Positions 1-8,600 of a DNA stretch of 64,000 nucleotides are shown here, piece after piece. The stretch covers positions 1,297,033 to 1,361,032 of the forward strand of contig NZ_BLXY01000001.1 of the NCBI RefSeq assembly GCF_014193585.1, written 5' to 3'. The notes beneath the pieces were generated by a model. The model made no database searches. It was not told where the DNA came from and was given only the letters and a program-made list of their open reading frames with translations. The position numbers and the translations under genes are program-made. This DNA is from Geomonas paludis. Its GTDB lineage: Bacteria > Desulfobacterota > Desulfuromonadia > Geobacterales > Geobacteraceae. The first letter of the stretch is position 1. The number at the start of each line of letters is the position of its first letter.

Positions 1-1686
1 ATTGTCATCCCTGCGGGTGCCCAGGTCGTTTTGCGGGTGGACGAGGTGAGCTTCGTCGGAGCCCGGCAGGCACGGCATCTTTTGCAGGTAGTGCGGGAGC
101 TGCAATACCAGGGAGTGCAGACAAAGCTGCAGTTGTCGGGTGACACGAGGCAACTGCAGGCGATCCAGGCGGGCGATCTTTTCCGGCAGGTGCTGGAGCT
201 GGAAAAGGAAGGGGTTTGCGACGTGGCGCGCTTAAACGAGATCCGCAGGCAGCGCGACCCGGAACTTCTGGAGGTGACAAAGACACTGAACCGTGAGGGA
301 CGGCTTCCCGGGGAGAATGCCAGGGAGGCGCTGGAGCTTTTGAAGGAGAAGGGCGAGGTGTTCGAATTGCCGCACGAGGAGATGGTGGCAGCCGCGGTCA
401 AGCGATACCGGACGGAAAGCATGACCCCCGCGCACGATCAGGAAAAGGCGGCGTTGGGCGAAAAGCAGTCGGTGCTGCTGGTCACCTCTACCAACGCCGA
501 CCGTATTCTGTTGAACCGGGAGATTCGGGAGGCCCGCATCCGTGACGGTGAAATAGGAGAGGGGGTGCGAACCAGGGTGCTGGTGCCGGTCCCCGAAGGG
601 AGCACGGCGGACTGCTATCGGGAAGGTGACCTGATCCTCTTCTCAGGTTACCGCGGCGGGGATGGCAGGATGCAGCGCTGGGGTGCCCGGCTGAACACGA
701 AAGGGACCGTGTCGAAGATCGACCCGGATAAGAACCGGGTGGCGGTTACCTATATCTTTGCATTGAAGGATAAAGCGGGGCGGGAGGTCACCCGGACCGT
801 GACCAAGAACCTACCGGCGGCCGAGATGGTGGGGAAGACCACAGCATACCGGGAGGATGAGCGGTTTTTCTCGGCGGGGGACCGGATTGTCGCGCTGAAA
901 AACGATCGCACCCTGCACCTGCAAAATGGATCGCTCGGGGTGATCAGGAGCATCGAGGCGAACGGCGTTGCTCAGGTGGAATTCGAAGGGCGGCAGGTCG
1001 CCTTGGACCTGAACCGCTATTCCCATCTCGATCACGCCTACGCGGTCACCATTCACAAGAGCCAGGGCTCGACGGTGGAGCACTCCATCTGGTTCGCCCC
1101 GGTGCGAACAGGCGGAGTGGAGCGTGGAGAGTTCGAGGAGGGGGTTCCCCGGGAAAGCTTTGGTCGGGCGAGTTACAACGCCTTCAACGTCGCGGTCACC
1201 CGTGCCCAGTACGGGGCCACTGTGTTCACCAACTCGCTTGCCGACCTCGCCCGGGAAGTAGAGCGGGTGGATGTGAAGAGTTCGAGTCTGGATCGGGAGG
1301 CAACAAACAAGGTAGTGCCCCCCGCTGTCGTGAAGCTGCCGAACGGGGAGGATGGGGCGCGTAAGGAGGTGAGTGAGGTTGCGCCACCGGAGGTGCTGCG
1401 ACGGGTACCGGGAAAAGAAAAGGAGGTGATGCCGGAGAGAACGGTGTGGTCTGTGGGCGAGGCAGCATTGGGGAGAACGGAGCCTAGTATGAAACATCCA
1501 GGCTTCGACCGTGGGGCGGCGTTGAAAAGCCGTCTGGACGAGTTGGCGCGGGTCAGTGGACACGCGGTGAAACTGCCCGACGATATCCTGCCCAAGGTGC
1601 GTGGGCCGGCGCTGCCGGGGAGGACCATCACGGTCGCGGCTTCCCGGTTGCCGGTGAAGGAAATCGACCACGGTTTCGGTAAGTGA
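1..1686 (+). CDS. MobF-type conjugative relaxase, C-terminal helicase part (5' truncated by window)
   Basis: The reading frame is open from base 1, so the N-terminal relaxase domain lies outside the window. What is visible is the C-terminal superfamily-1 helicase half of a TrwC/TraI-like protein. It begins at the Walker B-like VDEVSF, is followed by a GDTRQLQAI motif, and has a UvrD-like C-terminal motif, HAYAVTIHKSQGST, then VAVTRAQYGATVF. Such proteins nick oriT and unwind the transferred strand during conjugation. The coupling protein and ribbon-helix-helix gene downstream fit a conjugation module. The last ~130 residues are low in recognisable motifs. The family call is firm; the exact relaxase subtype cannot be judged without the N-terminus. 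Confidence 0.85.
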   Translation: MVIPAGAQVVLRVDEVSFVGARQARHLLQVVRELQYQGVQTKLQLSGDTRQLQAIQAGDLFRQVLELEKEGVCDVARLNEIRRQRDPELLEVTKTLNREGRLPGENAREALELLKEKGEVFELPHEEMVAAAVKRYRTESMTPAHDQEKAALGEKQSVLLVTSTNADRILLNREIREARIRDGEIGEGVRTRVLVPVPEGSTADCYREGDLILFSGYRGGDGRMQRWGARLNTKGTVSKIDPDKNRVAVTYIFALKDKAGREVTRTVTKNLPAAEMVGKTTAYREDERFFSAGDRIVALKNDRTLHLQNGSLGVIRSIEANGVAQVEFEGRQVALDLNRYSHLDHAYAVTIHKSQGSTVEHSIWFAPVRTGGVERGEFEEGVPRESFGRASYNAFNVAVTRAQYGATVFTNSLADLAREVERVDVKSSSLDREATNKVVPPAVVKLPNGEDGARKEVSEVAPPEVLRRVPGKEKEVMPERTVWSVGEAALGRTEPSMKHPGFDRGAALKSRLDELARVSGHAVKLPDDILPKVRGPALPGRTITVAASRLPVKEIDHGFGK

Positions 1687-2003
1687 TGGTCTTGCTTTGG
1701 AGGGCGGCAATGCACGGTGCTGGGAAGCGTTTTCCTGTCGTGTATGATAGGGGCTTTTGTGCAGCGTCTTTGCCTGGTCGAGGGAGGCGAAAAACGAAGC
1801 GGGCCTCGCGACCGCTCGGCGTCTTATCCTTTCACACCCCATGCACCCTTCGGGGTACGGTCTGAGGGGAGGAAGTTGCAAGTAGCTGGAATGTTATGCC
1901 TGGTTGTGCTACAGCGTGCTACGAAGGGGGGACTTTGTCGGGTAAACGGCTGATGTCACAGGTGTAACCGCGTGCTACGTGGCTAAAGCCGTGGGAGGTC
2001 GCC
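1687..2003. other. Intergenic gap, candidate oriT region
   Basis: This 317-bp gap lies between the relaxase and the ribbon-helix-helix gene. It holds three copies of GTGCTAC (1906, 1916, 1972); two of them extend to GCGTGCTACG (1915 and 1970). There is also a G-rich run at 1925-1931 and a small inverted repeat, GGCTAAAGCC, at 1981-1990. In MobF systems such as R388, oriT lies beside the trwA-like gene and carries repeats bound by that protein. Placement plus repeats make this the best oriT candidate here. No nic site can be identified by eye. Confidence 0.35.
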
Positions 2004-2531
2004 ATGAAGAGCATCCATGTAAGGCTTTCGGACGAGGAAGAGGAGCAGCTTTTACGGCTCGCGGAAGCCTCGGGCAGGACCGTTTCGGAGGTGGTGCGCG
2101 AGGCGCTTTTTGCCCATCCAGAGCGAAGCGCGGCGCTTCGGCCTGCCACCTCTGCCGAGGTGGAGGAGTTGGGGAAAAGGCTTGATGTCTGGGCCGGAAA
2201 GGTGGATCTCACCTGCGAAAAACTGGCGGTTCTGGAGGGGGTGCTCGCAGAGGTTTTCGAGCTTAAAGGGGGGCAGGCGGAACTGGCCGGCAGGGTGGAA
2301 AACGCGGAGGAGGAGCTTCGCGCCCTGTCGCAAAACGTAACCAGGCTGGTGGATCTTCAGGTGGAGGAAAGGGAGGCCCCGTTCGGCATGAGCCGGGCCT
2401 TTATGCAGGTCGCGACCATGGCGGCCTTCACCCTGGCCCGAGGGACCTTCAGCCACAACCCCGAGGCGTGGGAGCCGTACAAGGAAGAAGCGCGGCGCCG
2501 CGCCTTGAAGACGGAAGGAGGTACGCCATGA
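2004..2531 (+). CDS. Ribbon-helix-helix (CopG/TrwA-like) conjugation accessory protein
   Basis: The first ~45 residues (MKSIHVRLSDEEEEQLLRLA then GRTVSEVVREALF) form a typical ribbon-helix-helix DNA-binding domain. The rest is charged and heptad-like, suggesting a coiled coil, with a C-terminal segment containing TMAAFTLARGTF. Position between a MobF relaxase and a type IV coupling protein matches TrwA-like proteins that bind oriT and stimulate nicking. Its stop overlaps the next start (ATGA at 2528-2531), indicating translational coupling. A GGAGG-like site precedes the start. Role is inferred from fold and context. Confidence 0.75.
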   Translation: MKSIHVRLSDEEEEQLLRLAEASGRTVSEVVREALFAHPERSAALRPATSAEVEELGKRLDVWAGKVDLTCEKLAVLEGVLAEVFELKGGQAELAGRVENAEEELRALSQNVTRLVDLQVEEREAPFGMSRAFMQVATMAAFTLARGTFSHNPEAWEPYKEEARRRALKTEGGTP

Positions 2532-4360
2532 GCTTCGGAACGTCGAACAATTCGGGGTACCAGGGGATCGGCATGTGGGCGGCCGATCTCAAACTCAAGG
2601 TCCGGATCTGGACCAGGATCAGCGCCTTCGCCTTCGTCCTTTACATTTGCACCTTCGGTTTCCTGGTCTACAAAATCATCCCTGCCTACTACTTTGAGGT
2701 GAGCTGGAAACTTGAGGTGGCGAAGCTGTTCAAGGGCTCTCCCCTGCAGCCGACCTTCACCATCCGGGGGGGCCGTTACCCGGCTTCGTACCTCCGGGCC
2801 CAGCCGGTTGCTTACCGGATCGAGGAGATCGTCGTCAAGCAGTCGAAGGGGTGCGGACTTCTCGCCGCGCTGGTATTTCCCCTGACCTACGGGCTCGCCT
2901 TTTATCTCCTGCGCGCCAAAAAGGCGAAGCTCGAAAAGGGGGAACACATTCGGGGGATGCGGCTCATTCCTGAGAAGGAACTCGCCAAGAAAGCGGCCAA
3001 ACAGGAGGGGCGTCTTCCCTTCGGTTCGGTCTACCTGCCGGTTCGGTACGAGGCGGAGCACGTCATGATCGCAGGGAAGACCCAGGTCGGGAAAACGGTC
3101 GCCCTCATGCAGCAGTTGGAGGAGATCAGGGAGGCCGGGCTCCCAGCCGTCATCTACGACTTCAAGGGAGAGTACGTCCAGAAGTTCTACACGCCGGGGA
3201 TCGATTACATCGCCAACCCGCTCGACGAGCGGGGGCTCAAGTGGAACATATTCGACGACATCGACACCATTCCCGACATCTCCGCGGTGACCGGTTCGCT
3301 CATCCCTCCCGGTGCCGGAGAGGAGCATTTCTGGTGCAAGGCGGCCCAGGATGTATTGCGCGGGGTGATCGCCGGGCTCTACCAGCGGGGCGATCGCACC
3401 AACGAGGACCTTTGGCGTGCGCTCTCCTCGCACACGAGGGATGTGGCCGAGATCTGCGATTCGATAGAGCAGGGGGCGGCGGGGCTCAAGTACATCGAGG
3501 ACGTTTCGGGGAAGCAGGCGGCCATCGTGGGAGCGGTGCTCATGTCCTACGTTTCCTGGCTGGAGTTTGCCTGCAACGGCTGCGGTTTCACCATCAAGGA
3601 CTGGATCAACAATGACCGCGGCAGCTTCATCTTCATCACGGGAAGGCCAGAGGTGGAGAACACCTTGCGCCCCTACCTTTCGCTCTTCATCGACCTTCTC
3701 GGCAAAAGGCTCCTCTCCAGTCCGGACGATCCTGATCGGCGCGTCTATTTCCTGCTGGATGAGTTCGGCAACCTGCAGCGGCTCCCTACCATAACGAGGC
3801 TTCTGACTGCGGGCGGGAGCAAGGGGGCCTCCATGATACTGGGCTTCCAGGACTTCGCGGCGATAGCCAAAACCTATGGCAACAACGACGCGGCGACCAT
3901 CATGAACAGCTGCGGTACTTCTCTCGTTTTGAAGCTTGCGGACGAGGCGACGGCGAAGATCTTCTCGGGGCGTTTCGGTGAGACGCAGGACTGGGAGATC
4001 ACGGAAACGCGTTCCATCGGGCAGGGGAAAAGCCGCGACAGTGTCTCCTATTCCCGGGTGAAACGGACCGACCGGCTGATCCTTCCCTCGGAGATCCAGG
4101 GGCTCCCGAAGTTGGCCGGTTACCTCCTCATTCCGGAGCACGAACCGGCGAAGATCGAGCTTCAGATCCGGGCGGCTAACCGGCTTCCGGTGCGAAACCG
4201 GGACTTCATTCTCCGCTCGGGACTCTCTCTCGACACTATACGGGTCAGGGAGCGGCAGTTGGCACAGGTCCGGAAGTTGATGGAGAAGGGGGCTCTGGAG
4301 CCTGCGCAGGGCTACGTTCCCGGGACCACCGGCGGGCTCGATCATGATTACGATTTTTGA
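2528..4360 (+). CDS. traD: Type IV secretion coupling protein, TraD/TrwB family
   Basis: The start at ATG 2528 has GGAGG just upstream and overlaps the stop of the previous gene; the open frame extends further upstream but lacks such a site. About 610 residues. Two N-terminal membrane segments are visible (around residues 28-50 and 110-130). They are followed by a Walker A motif, IAGKTQVGKTVA, near residue 180, and Walker B, VYFLLDEFGNL, near residue 405. These are the hallmarks of hexameric coupling ATPases that hand the relaxase-DNA complex to the secretion channel. No mating-pair formation genes are in the window, so those must lie to the left or on another replicon. Confidence 0.88.
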   Translation: MSFGTSNNSGYQGIGMWAADLKLKVRIWTRISAFAFVLYICTFGFLVYKIIPAYYFEVSWKLEVAKLFKGSPLQPTFTIRGGRYPASYLRAQPVAYRIEEIVVKQSKGCGLLAALVFPLTYGLAFYLLRAKKAKLEKGEHIRGMRLIPEKELAKKAAKQEGRLPFGSVYLPVRYEAEHVMIAGKTQVGKTVALMQQLEEIREAGLPAVIYDFKGEYVQKFYTPGIDYIANPLDERGLKWNIFDDIDTIPDISAVTGSLIPPGAGEEHFWCKAAQDVLRGVIAGLYQRGDRTNEDLWRALSSHTRDVAEICDSIEQGAAGLKYIEDVSGKQAAIVGAVLMSYVSWLEFACNGCGFTIKDWINNDRGSFIFITGRPEVENTLRPYLSLFIDLLGKRLLSSPDDPDRRVYFLLDEFGNLQRLPTITRLLTAGGSKGASMILGFQDFAAIAKTYGNNDAATIMNSCGTSLVLKLADEATAKIFSGRFGETQDWEITETRSIGQGKSRDSVSYSRVKRTDRLILPSEIQGLPKLAGYLLIPEHEPAKIELQIRAANRLPVRNRDFILRSGLSLDTIRVRERQLAQVRKLMEKGALEPAQGYVPGTTGGLDHDYDF

Positions 4361-4372
4361 CCGGAGGCGATC

Positions 4373-4675
4373 ATGGAAGCGGACAAGGTGATCAGAAGAA
4401 GAGAGCTTTTGCAGATGATTGGAGTGAGTGCGGCGACGCAGTGGCGCCTGGAAAAGGCAGGGCTTTTCCCGCGACGCATCAGGGTGGGGAGAGGTGCGGT
4501 GGGATGGCATCTTGCCGAGGTGGAAGAGTGGCTGAAAAGCAGGGACCGGGTGGAGCGGCACATGGTTCAGAGGACTTCCGGGCGCCGTGCGGCGGACCGC
4601 GCGTTGAGGGAAGGAGTCTTGGATTTCCGGGAGGTGGCCTCGCCGTCTTCGGGCGTTTCCCTGGACAGGACCTAG
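4373..4675 (+). CDS. AlpA/MerR-like excisionase-type regulator
   Basis: A 100-residue protein beginning 12 bp after the coupling protein, with GGAGG upstream. Residues 5-60 (RRRELLQMIGVSAATQWRLE, then FPRRIRVG and VGWHLAEVEEWL) form the small winged-helix fold of AlpA-type regulators. These commonly control integrase expression or act as excision factors in islands. The tail is basic and unremarkable. Within this element it could regulate the minus-strand integrase 6 kb away or the transfer genes; the sequence does not decide which. Confidence 0.7.
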   Translation: MEADKVIRRRELLQMIGVSAATQWRLEKAGLFPRRIRVGRGAVGWHLAEVEEWLKSRDRVERHMVQRTSGRRAADRALREGVLDFREVASPSSGVSLDRT

Positions 4676-5530
4676 GACGCCTTGAGGGGGGACTTCTCCC
4701 GCAACGCCCCCGGTTGAAAGGGCGGATAAATTGGACCAAAGCCGCCGGCACTTCCGTACCGGCCGCTTTATCGGTCCCGGCCCGTTGGCAGGCTGCCGGT
4801 TGCACCGGCTGTCTGTCAACCGGCCTTAAACCTTACAGCGGGGAGTGCCCCGCGCCCCCCTGGGAAGCGGGATCTCCCGCCCCTCCAGGTGGACCAAAGC
4901 CGTCGGCTGGCGCCGACAGCTTTAGGCGGTCTCCGGCCGGTCCCGAAGAAGCCGGGCCTCGCCTCGTTTTCTGCTCCCACCCCGATCCCGCTTGAGACCC
5001 GCAGGTATTTAGCCTTTATGCAAGCTGGAAAGGTATTTCAATTCGCACTGCTGCTACGACAGGTAATCAGGACCCGATAATAGGGGCGCTTGCTGAGTAG
5101 AAGTGGATGAGACTAGGGTCGGTTATTTAGAGGGGCGAGCTGATGCTATTGCTTCGGGAGCAGGGGGCGGAGGCTCTAAGCCCCTCATTCCTATTAAAGA
5201 GGTCCTCGGCATTTGCTGGAGGGGCTTTTGCGTTGGGGTTCCGGTCCGCCTCCGGTCCACGCGTAAGATTCCTTTGATTGTTTCCCGCTTTCGTGCTTGG
5301 CCCCGCCAACTCGCCGGGTCTGCCACGTAAGAGCGGTGCATCACCACAAATAACCGGCTCACAAAAAAAGAAACGATTGACTCAGAACCACGAAATCGAC
5401 TTGTCAGGAAGGATTAATTGTTCTAAATTGTTTGGACTCTCCCCAAAAAAGAACTCTTGCCATGTGTGAATTATACCTCTTCAAAGGACTGCTTCGCAGG
5501 ACGATATATTGTCACTCTAGAGGCCTACCG
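4676..5530. other. Long non-coding stretch with repeat copy A
   Basis: About 850 bp without a convincing gene. Positions 4686-4832 hold a GC-rich segment that recurs, diverged, at 7707-7853; both share CCCGCAACGCCCCCGGT and TTGGACCAAAGCCGCCGGCA and a series of ACCGG-rich hairpins. A third short match (TGGACCAAAGCCG) is at 4889-4901. The rest, 5000-5530, shows short open frames on both strands with no family features and a fall in GC toward 5350-5450. Confidence 0.5.
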
Positions 5531-6169
5531 ATGGCACAGAAACACACCATTCATTTTGACCTTCTATCGAATGCCACCGATTCGTTCAAACGGGTCGTAG
5601 AACTGTTGGCCTGGAAGGAATTTGGTTCCAACCATGCCCGCCTCAAGCAAGCACTTGCAGGCTCTGCTCACTGTGTTGAGTTGCTCCTTAAGGCAAGACT
5701 TCATGACAAAGATCCAGAATTGATATGGTGCAACCCTCAAAAAACTAAAACCGTTAGTATTCTTTCTGCTGTTCGCCTCCTTAAGAAAATAGGTGTTGCT
5801 TTCTCTTCAGACGATGAAAGTTTTCTCGACCATTTGCGGGAAACCCGTAACAACCTTCAGCATCACGAGTGGCGAACGACAGAGAAGGAGGCGCAAGCGA
5901 CAATCGGGAATGCTCTCAGCTTCGCCTTGGCTTTTGCAAACTACGAGTTAGGCCAAGATATGGCAACTGTCTTCAAAGAAGATGACACGTGGACCCTTTT
6001 CGTAAGTGAACTGCCTGAATTCGTCCGTGCTCATGGAAAAAGGTTAGAAGCGAGAATTAGAGCTCAAGGAGATTACCCTTCTTGTTGTGATGAGTGTGGT
6101 GAGCTCACGGTGCCAAGCAATGATGGGACTTGCGCGCTGTGCGGTCATTGGCAATCCTTTCAAGAATGA
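5531..6169 (+). CDS. HEPN-like domain protein with C-terminal zinc ribbon
   Basis: The proposed start is ATG 5531 (MAQKHTIHF); the frame is open further upstream but that part looks non-coding. About 212 residues, mostly helical. The segment LRETRNNLQHHEW near residue 115 contains an R-N-x3-H arrangement like the catalytic Rx4-6H motif of HEPN ribonucleases. The C-terminus has a CDEC...CALC zinc ribbon. It sits in an AT-richer insert of the conjugative element, as cargo genes often do. HEPN proteins are frequent toxins or defence RNases, but no antitoxin partner is adjacent. Function remains a hypothesis. Confidence 0.5.
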   Translation: MAQKHTIHFDLLSNATDSFKRVVELLAWKEFGSNHARLKQALAGSAHCVELLLKARLHDKDPELIWCNPQKTKTVSILSAVRLLKKIGVAFSSDDESFLDHLRETRNNLQHHEWRTTEKEAQATIGNALSFALAFANYELGQDMATVFKEDDTWTLFVSELPEFVRAHGKRLEARIRAQGDYPSCCDECGELTVPSNDGTCALCGHWQSFQE

Positions 6170-6218
6170 TATAAAAGGTGCTTCAGTGCACGTTTAAGGG
6201 TTACACGGGGGTGAATTG

Positions 6219-7064
6219 ATGAAAAAGACAACTAAATTACGTTTGTACGGTGGCCTTGTGCTTCTTTTCAACCTATGGCTTGTCGGTTATTACAACCTTG
6301 AGGGTATACCTGTATTGCTACTCACGCTTGGTTTTGCTGCAGGATACGAATTCTTCGTTGTTAATCCTGCATCTAAAGTAACCGGAGATACCTTAGGAAA
6401 TACTACGTCTTCAGGCAAAAATTTTTGCCAGTATATTTTTTCTTTTGTAATCATAGCAATTGCAGTGTGTTCAGTTATGGGAATATGGCAAACAGGCAAA
6501 AAAAAGGGTGATCAGCTTTCTAAATACGCCAGAGATTACGTCCCTAGTGCATCCTCAGTGCCTTCGCAACCCGTCACAGACCAAAAAACTCTATCTCAAC
6601 AGGAATTTGATTCCGAAATTTTTGCAAAACACCCTGACGCACGCGCGCTATTGCCCGAAATTGAAAGGTGGGTTGCAGCACAGTCCCCACAAGCCAAAGC
6701 TCACTACGACTATGTACTGGATCACGGAACCGCTAATGAGGTCATTGAATTACTCAATATTTTCAAACAGTCAACAGGAAGGATGACAACGGCTACGCCC
6801 GTTGGGCAACAACCGGCGGAAATTTTCGCCGGTACCAATCACAAAGGAACAGTTGTCCAGACCATGGACTCTGGCGGTTACACCTACGCAGAGATTGCGG
6901 AAAACGGGCATAAGCTGTGGGTTGCAGCGGTGCAGACTCCGGTAAAGGTAGGTGACATAGTCGAATTTCCCCATTCGCCGCCGATGGTAAACTTCCAAAG
7001 CAAGACCCTGAAGCGCACCTTCGATAACCTCATCTTCGCTCCAGTATTGGCCGTGAACCGCTAA
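6219..7064 (+). CDS. Membrane protein of unknown function
   Basis: Start taken at ATG 6219 (MKKTTKLRLYGG). About 281 residues. Two hydrophobic segments near residues 10-45 and 70-90 are followed by a soluble domain containing QEFDSEIFAKHPDARALLP and a C-terminal part resembling an OB-like or SH3-like fold (TVVQTMDSGGYTYAEIAENG). GC is lower than in the flanking conjugation genes, as for the HEPN-like gene upstream. I do not recognise the N-terminal family. The C-terminal motif is reminiscent of small periplasmic DNA- or metal-binding-like domains but this is only a resemblance. Confidence 0.6.
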   Translation: MKKTTKLRLYGGLVLLFNLWLVGYYNLEGIPVLLLTLGFAAGYEFFVVNPASKVTGDTLGNTTSSGKNFCQYIFSFVIIAIAVCSVMGIWQTGKKKGDQLSKYARDYVPSASSVPSQPVTDQKTLSQQEFDSEIFAKHPDARALLPEIERWVAAQSPQAKAHYDYVLDHGTANEVIELLNIFKQSTGRMTTATPVGQQPAEIFAGTNHKGTVVQTMDSGGYTYAEIAENGHKLWVAAVQTPVKVGDIVEFPHSPPMVNFQSKTLKRTFDNLIFAPVLAVNR

Positions 7065-7706
7065 GCTTTCCATATGGAGAGCGAATAAAAATCTACGGAT
7101 GCTAAATCCGCTTGGTCTAGCCACCTGCTCCCTTATTACGGTCATGCCAATAGTCAAAACCTCTTAGTTGCAGATATAAATTTTTCTTCTTATACTCATT
7201 TATGAGGCGTTCTTTTTGAGAGGAGAATAAAGTTCCAGTGTGATACACAAACACCCGACCTGTGAATTTGAGATCATTATTTTCTACAGGATGTAAACCA
7301 GTTTGACGCCGGGCGGCCAAACTATCCCGCTCCTCCTCTTCCGCATCCTTGCGAAGAATCCGGAGCAGTACCTACTCTTACGTTTGTCACGCGTCTACCT
7401 CCTGTAGGTCCGTCACCTCCAACTTGGACCTCCCTAGCCAGTAACATGCCAGATGGGGCGGGAATCTTCAGCGCCTCGATCTCGCCTTCCGCAAGGCTTT
7501 GCACCCCAAAATCGGCAGCTATCGAGCTCATTTCTCCCTATTTTTGCTAACTAGATAAAATACACTTTCGTTATTTTGCAGGATCAAGTCTTCAAACCGG
7601 AAAAATGGGGGACCTTTTTTTCGGGCGTTCTTCGGGCAGAGAGTAGGAGGCTTTTAGGGGGGAAGTTTCCCCCTCGCTGCGACCGCTGGGCGTTCTCCGC
7701 TCCCCC
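7065..7706. other. Gap with doubtful minus-strand coding remnants
   Basis: Two abutting minus-strand frames (7531-7322 and 7320-7117) lie here. The first starts MSSIAADFGVQSLAEGE; the second contains FTGRVFVYHTGTLFSSQKER. The second begins with TTG and the first ends in TAG at 7324-7322, so together they could be a decayed gene. Neither has a good ribosome site, and I recognise no family. Treated as unassigned. Confidence 0.25.
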
Positions 7707-7853
7707 CTCTGCGGGGGCTTCCCCCGCAACGCCCCCGGTAGAAAAACAGGACAGCTTGGACCAAAGCCGCCGGCACTTTCGTACCGGTCGCTTTACCGGT
7801 CCGGCCCGTTCGGAGACCGCAGCAGGCTGCGGTTTCCGAACCGGCCTCATGCC
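7707..7853. repeat. Repeat copy B of the 4686-4832 segment
   Basis: A direct, diverged copy of the GC-rich stretch at 4686-4832: both carry CCCGCAACGCCCCCGGT, TTGGACCAAAGCCGCCGGCA, a GTACCGG(C/T)CGCTTTA block and GGTCC(C)GGCCCGTT. The copies flank the AT-richer cargo (HEPN-like and membrane genes). The arrangement suggests a cargo segment bounded by direct repeats. Confidence 0.6.
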
Positions 7854-7946
7854 ATCCACTGAAGTGGCGCAGGGTGGAAAAGAAGCCTAGTTGCCGGAGA
7901 AAAGCTCCGGCCAGGACAGCAGGTTCTATCTTTTTTGAAGTGACGC

Positions 7947-8035
7947 TTGACAATAACTCATATACATCCTACAACATTAACTCATATGGTTTGTTCAGCG
8001 TTAACTCATATGGGTTGCCGAACAGCAATTCATAT
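7947..8035 (+). promoter_or_regulatory. Promoter with four 24-bp-spaced operator-like boxes
   Basis: A -35 box TTGACA at 7947-7952 and a weak -10 TACAAC at 7970-7975 (17-bp spacer) precede the DUF4830-fic pair. The box TAACTCATAT occurs at 7954, 7978 and 8002, and a variant CAATTCATAT at 8026: four boxes exactly 24 bp apart, with unrelated sequence between them. The first box lies in the promoter spacer. This looks like a repeat operator for a DNA-binding regulator. Confidence 0.5.
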
Positions 8036-8162
8036 GCATAGGGCGGGTAGGCGTAGGGGGAAGGAGGGGGGCGGAGACTCTCTTCAACCTGGAAGCAGGT
8101 CCGTAGAGTATAGCAACCCGCGACGGCTGGCGCAAAGCTTTCTGACGGAGGACAGATATTCA

Positions 8163-8600
8163 GTGACGAGACTAGTGGCATGTTTTTGTGCACTTGCAAT
8201 CCTACTGTGCACAGGAAAAGGAGAAGCTTCCGATCCTTTACAGGAAAAGGCACTGGGCTTGATGGCAACCTACGGGCTGAGTCCAAAGAGGGATTACAAG
8301 GTAGGGACGCTGGTACTCGACAACAAGCACTGCAACTTCCACTCGATCGTTTCCGCATCAAAGGCAATTGGTCTCGACCCCTCTTCATACCGGGGGAAGA
8401 GGGTTGCCACATACTCCTACACGTTGAGGCCACCCTGTAGAGACACGTTTGTTCATGTTCTTTTCTACCAAGGCAACCTGGTAGGTGCCTTTAGCTATCC
8501 CAAAGGGCTTGTGGGCGGGGTGTTGCCGCTGACCGAGGCGAAAAATTACTGCGAAGAGTCCGTACCGCCGGAACGCCGCGGGGGGAGGAGTCTCAAGTGA
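8163..8600 (+). CDS. Secreted DUF4830-like protein
   Basis: The frame is open from 7947, but the upstream part overlaps the promoter boxes. GTG 8163 follows GGAGG (8145-8149) and starts a clear signal peptide (VTRLVACFCALAILLCTGKGEAS). The mature ~120 residues match the DUF4830 layout: a helix (ALGLMATYGL), a strand pair, then SSYRGKRVATYSYTL and a strand VHVLFYQGNLVGAF. Function of the family is unknown. Four cysteines suggest an oxidised periplasmic fold. The stop overlaps the Fic gene start (GTGA at 8597-8600), so the two are translationally coupled. Pairing with a Fic enzyme is unusual. Confidence 0.65.
   Translation: MTRLVACFCALAILLCTGKGEASDPLQEKALGLMATYGLSPKRDYKVGTLVLDNKHCNFHSIVSASKAIGLDPSSYRGKRVATYSYTLRPPCRDTFVHVLFYQGNLVGAFSYPKGLVGGVLPLTEAKNYCEESVPPERRGGRSLK

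Noticed and set aside
2357-4819. 820-residue open frame on the minus strand
   Set aside because: It is antisense to the RHH and coupling-protein genes, has no family motifs, and arises from high GC codon use.
5123-5362. Minus-strand frame of 79 residues
   Set aside because: No ribosome site, no recognised family and biased composition; kept as non-coding.
7117-7531. Two adjoining minus-strand frames as an intact gene
   Set aside because: A stop and a weak TTG start separate them, and neither half matches a family; at most a remnant.
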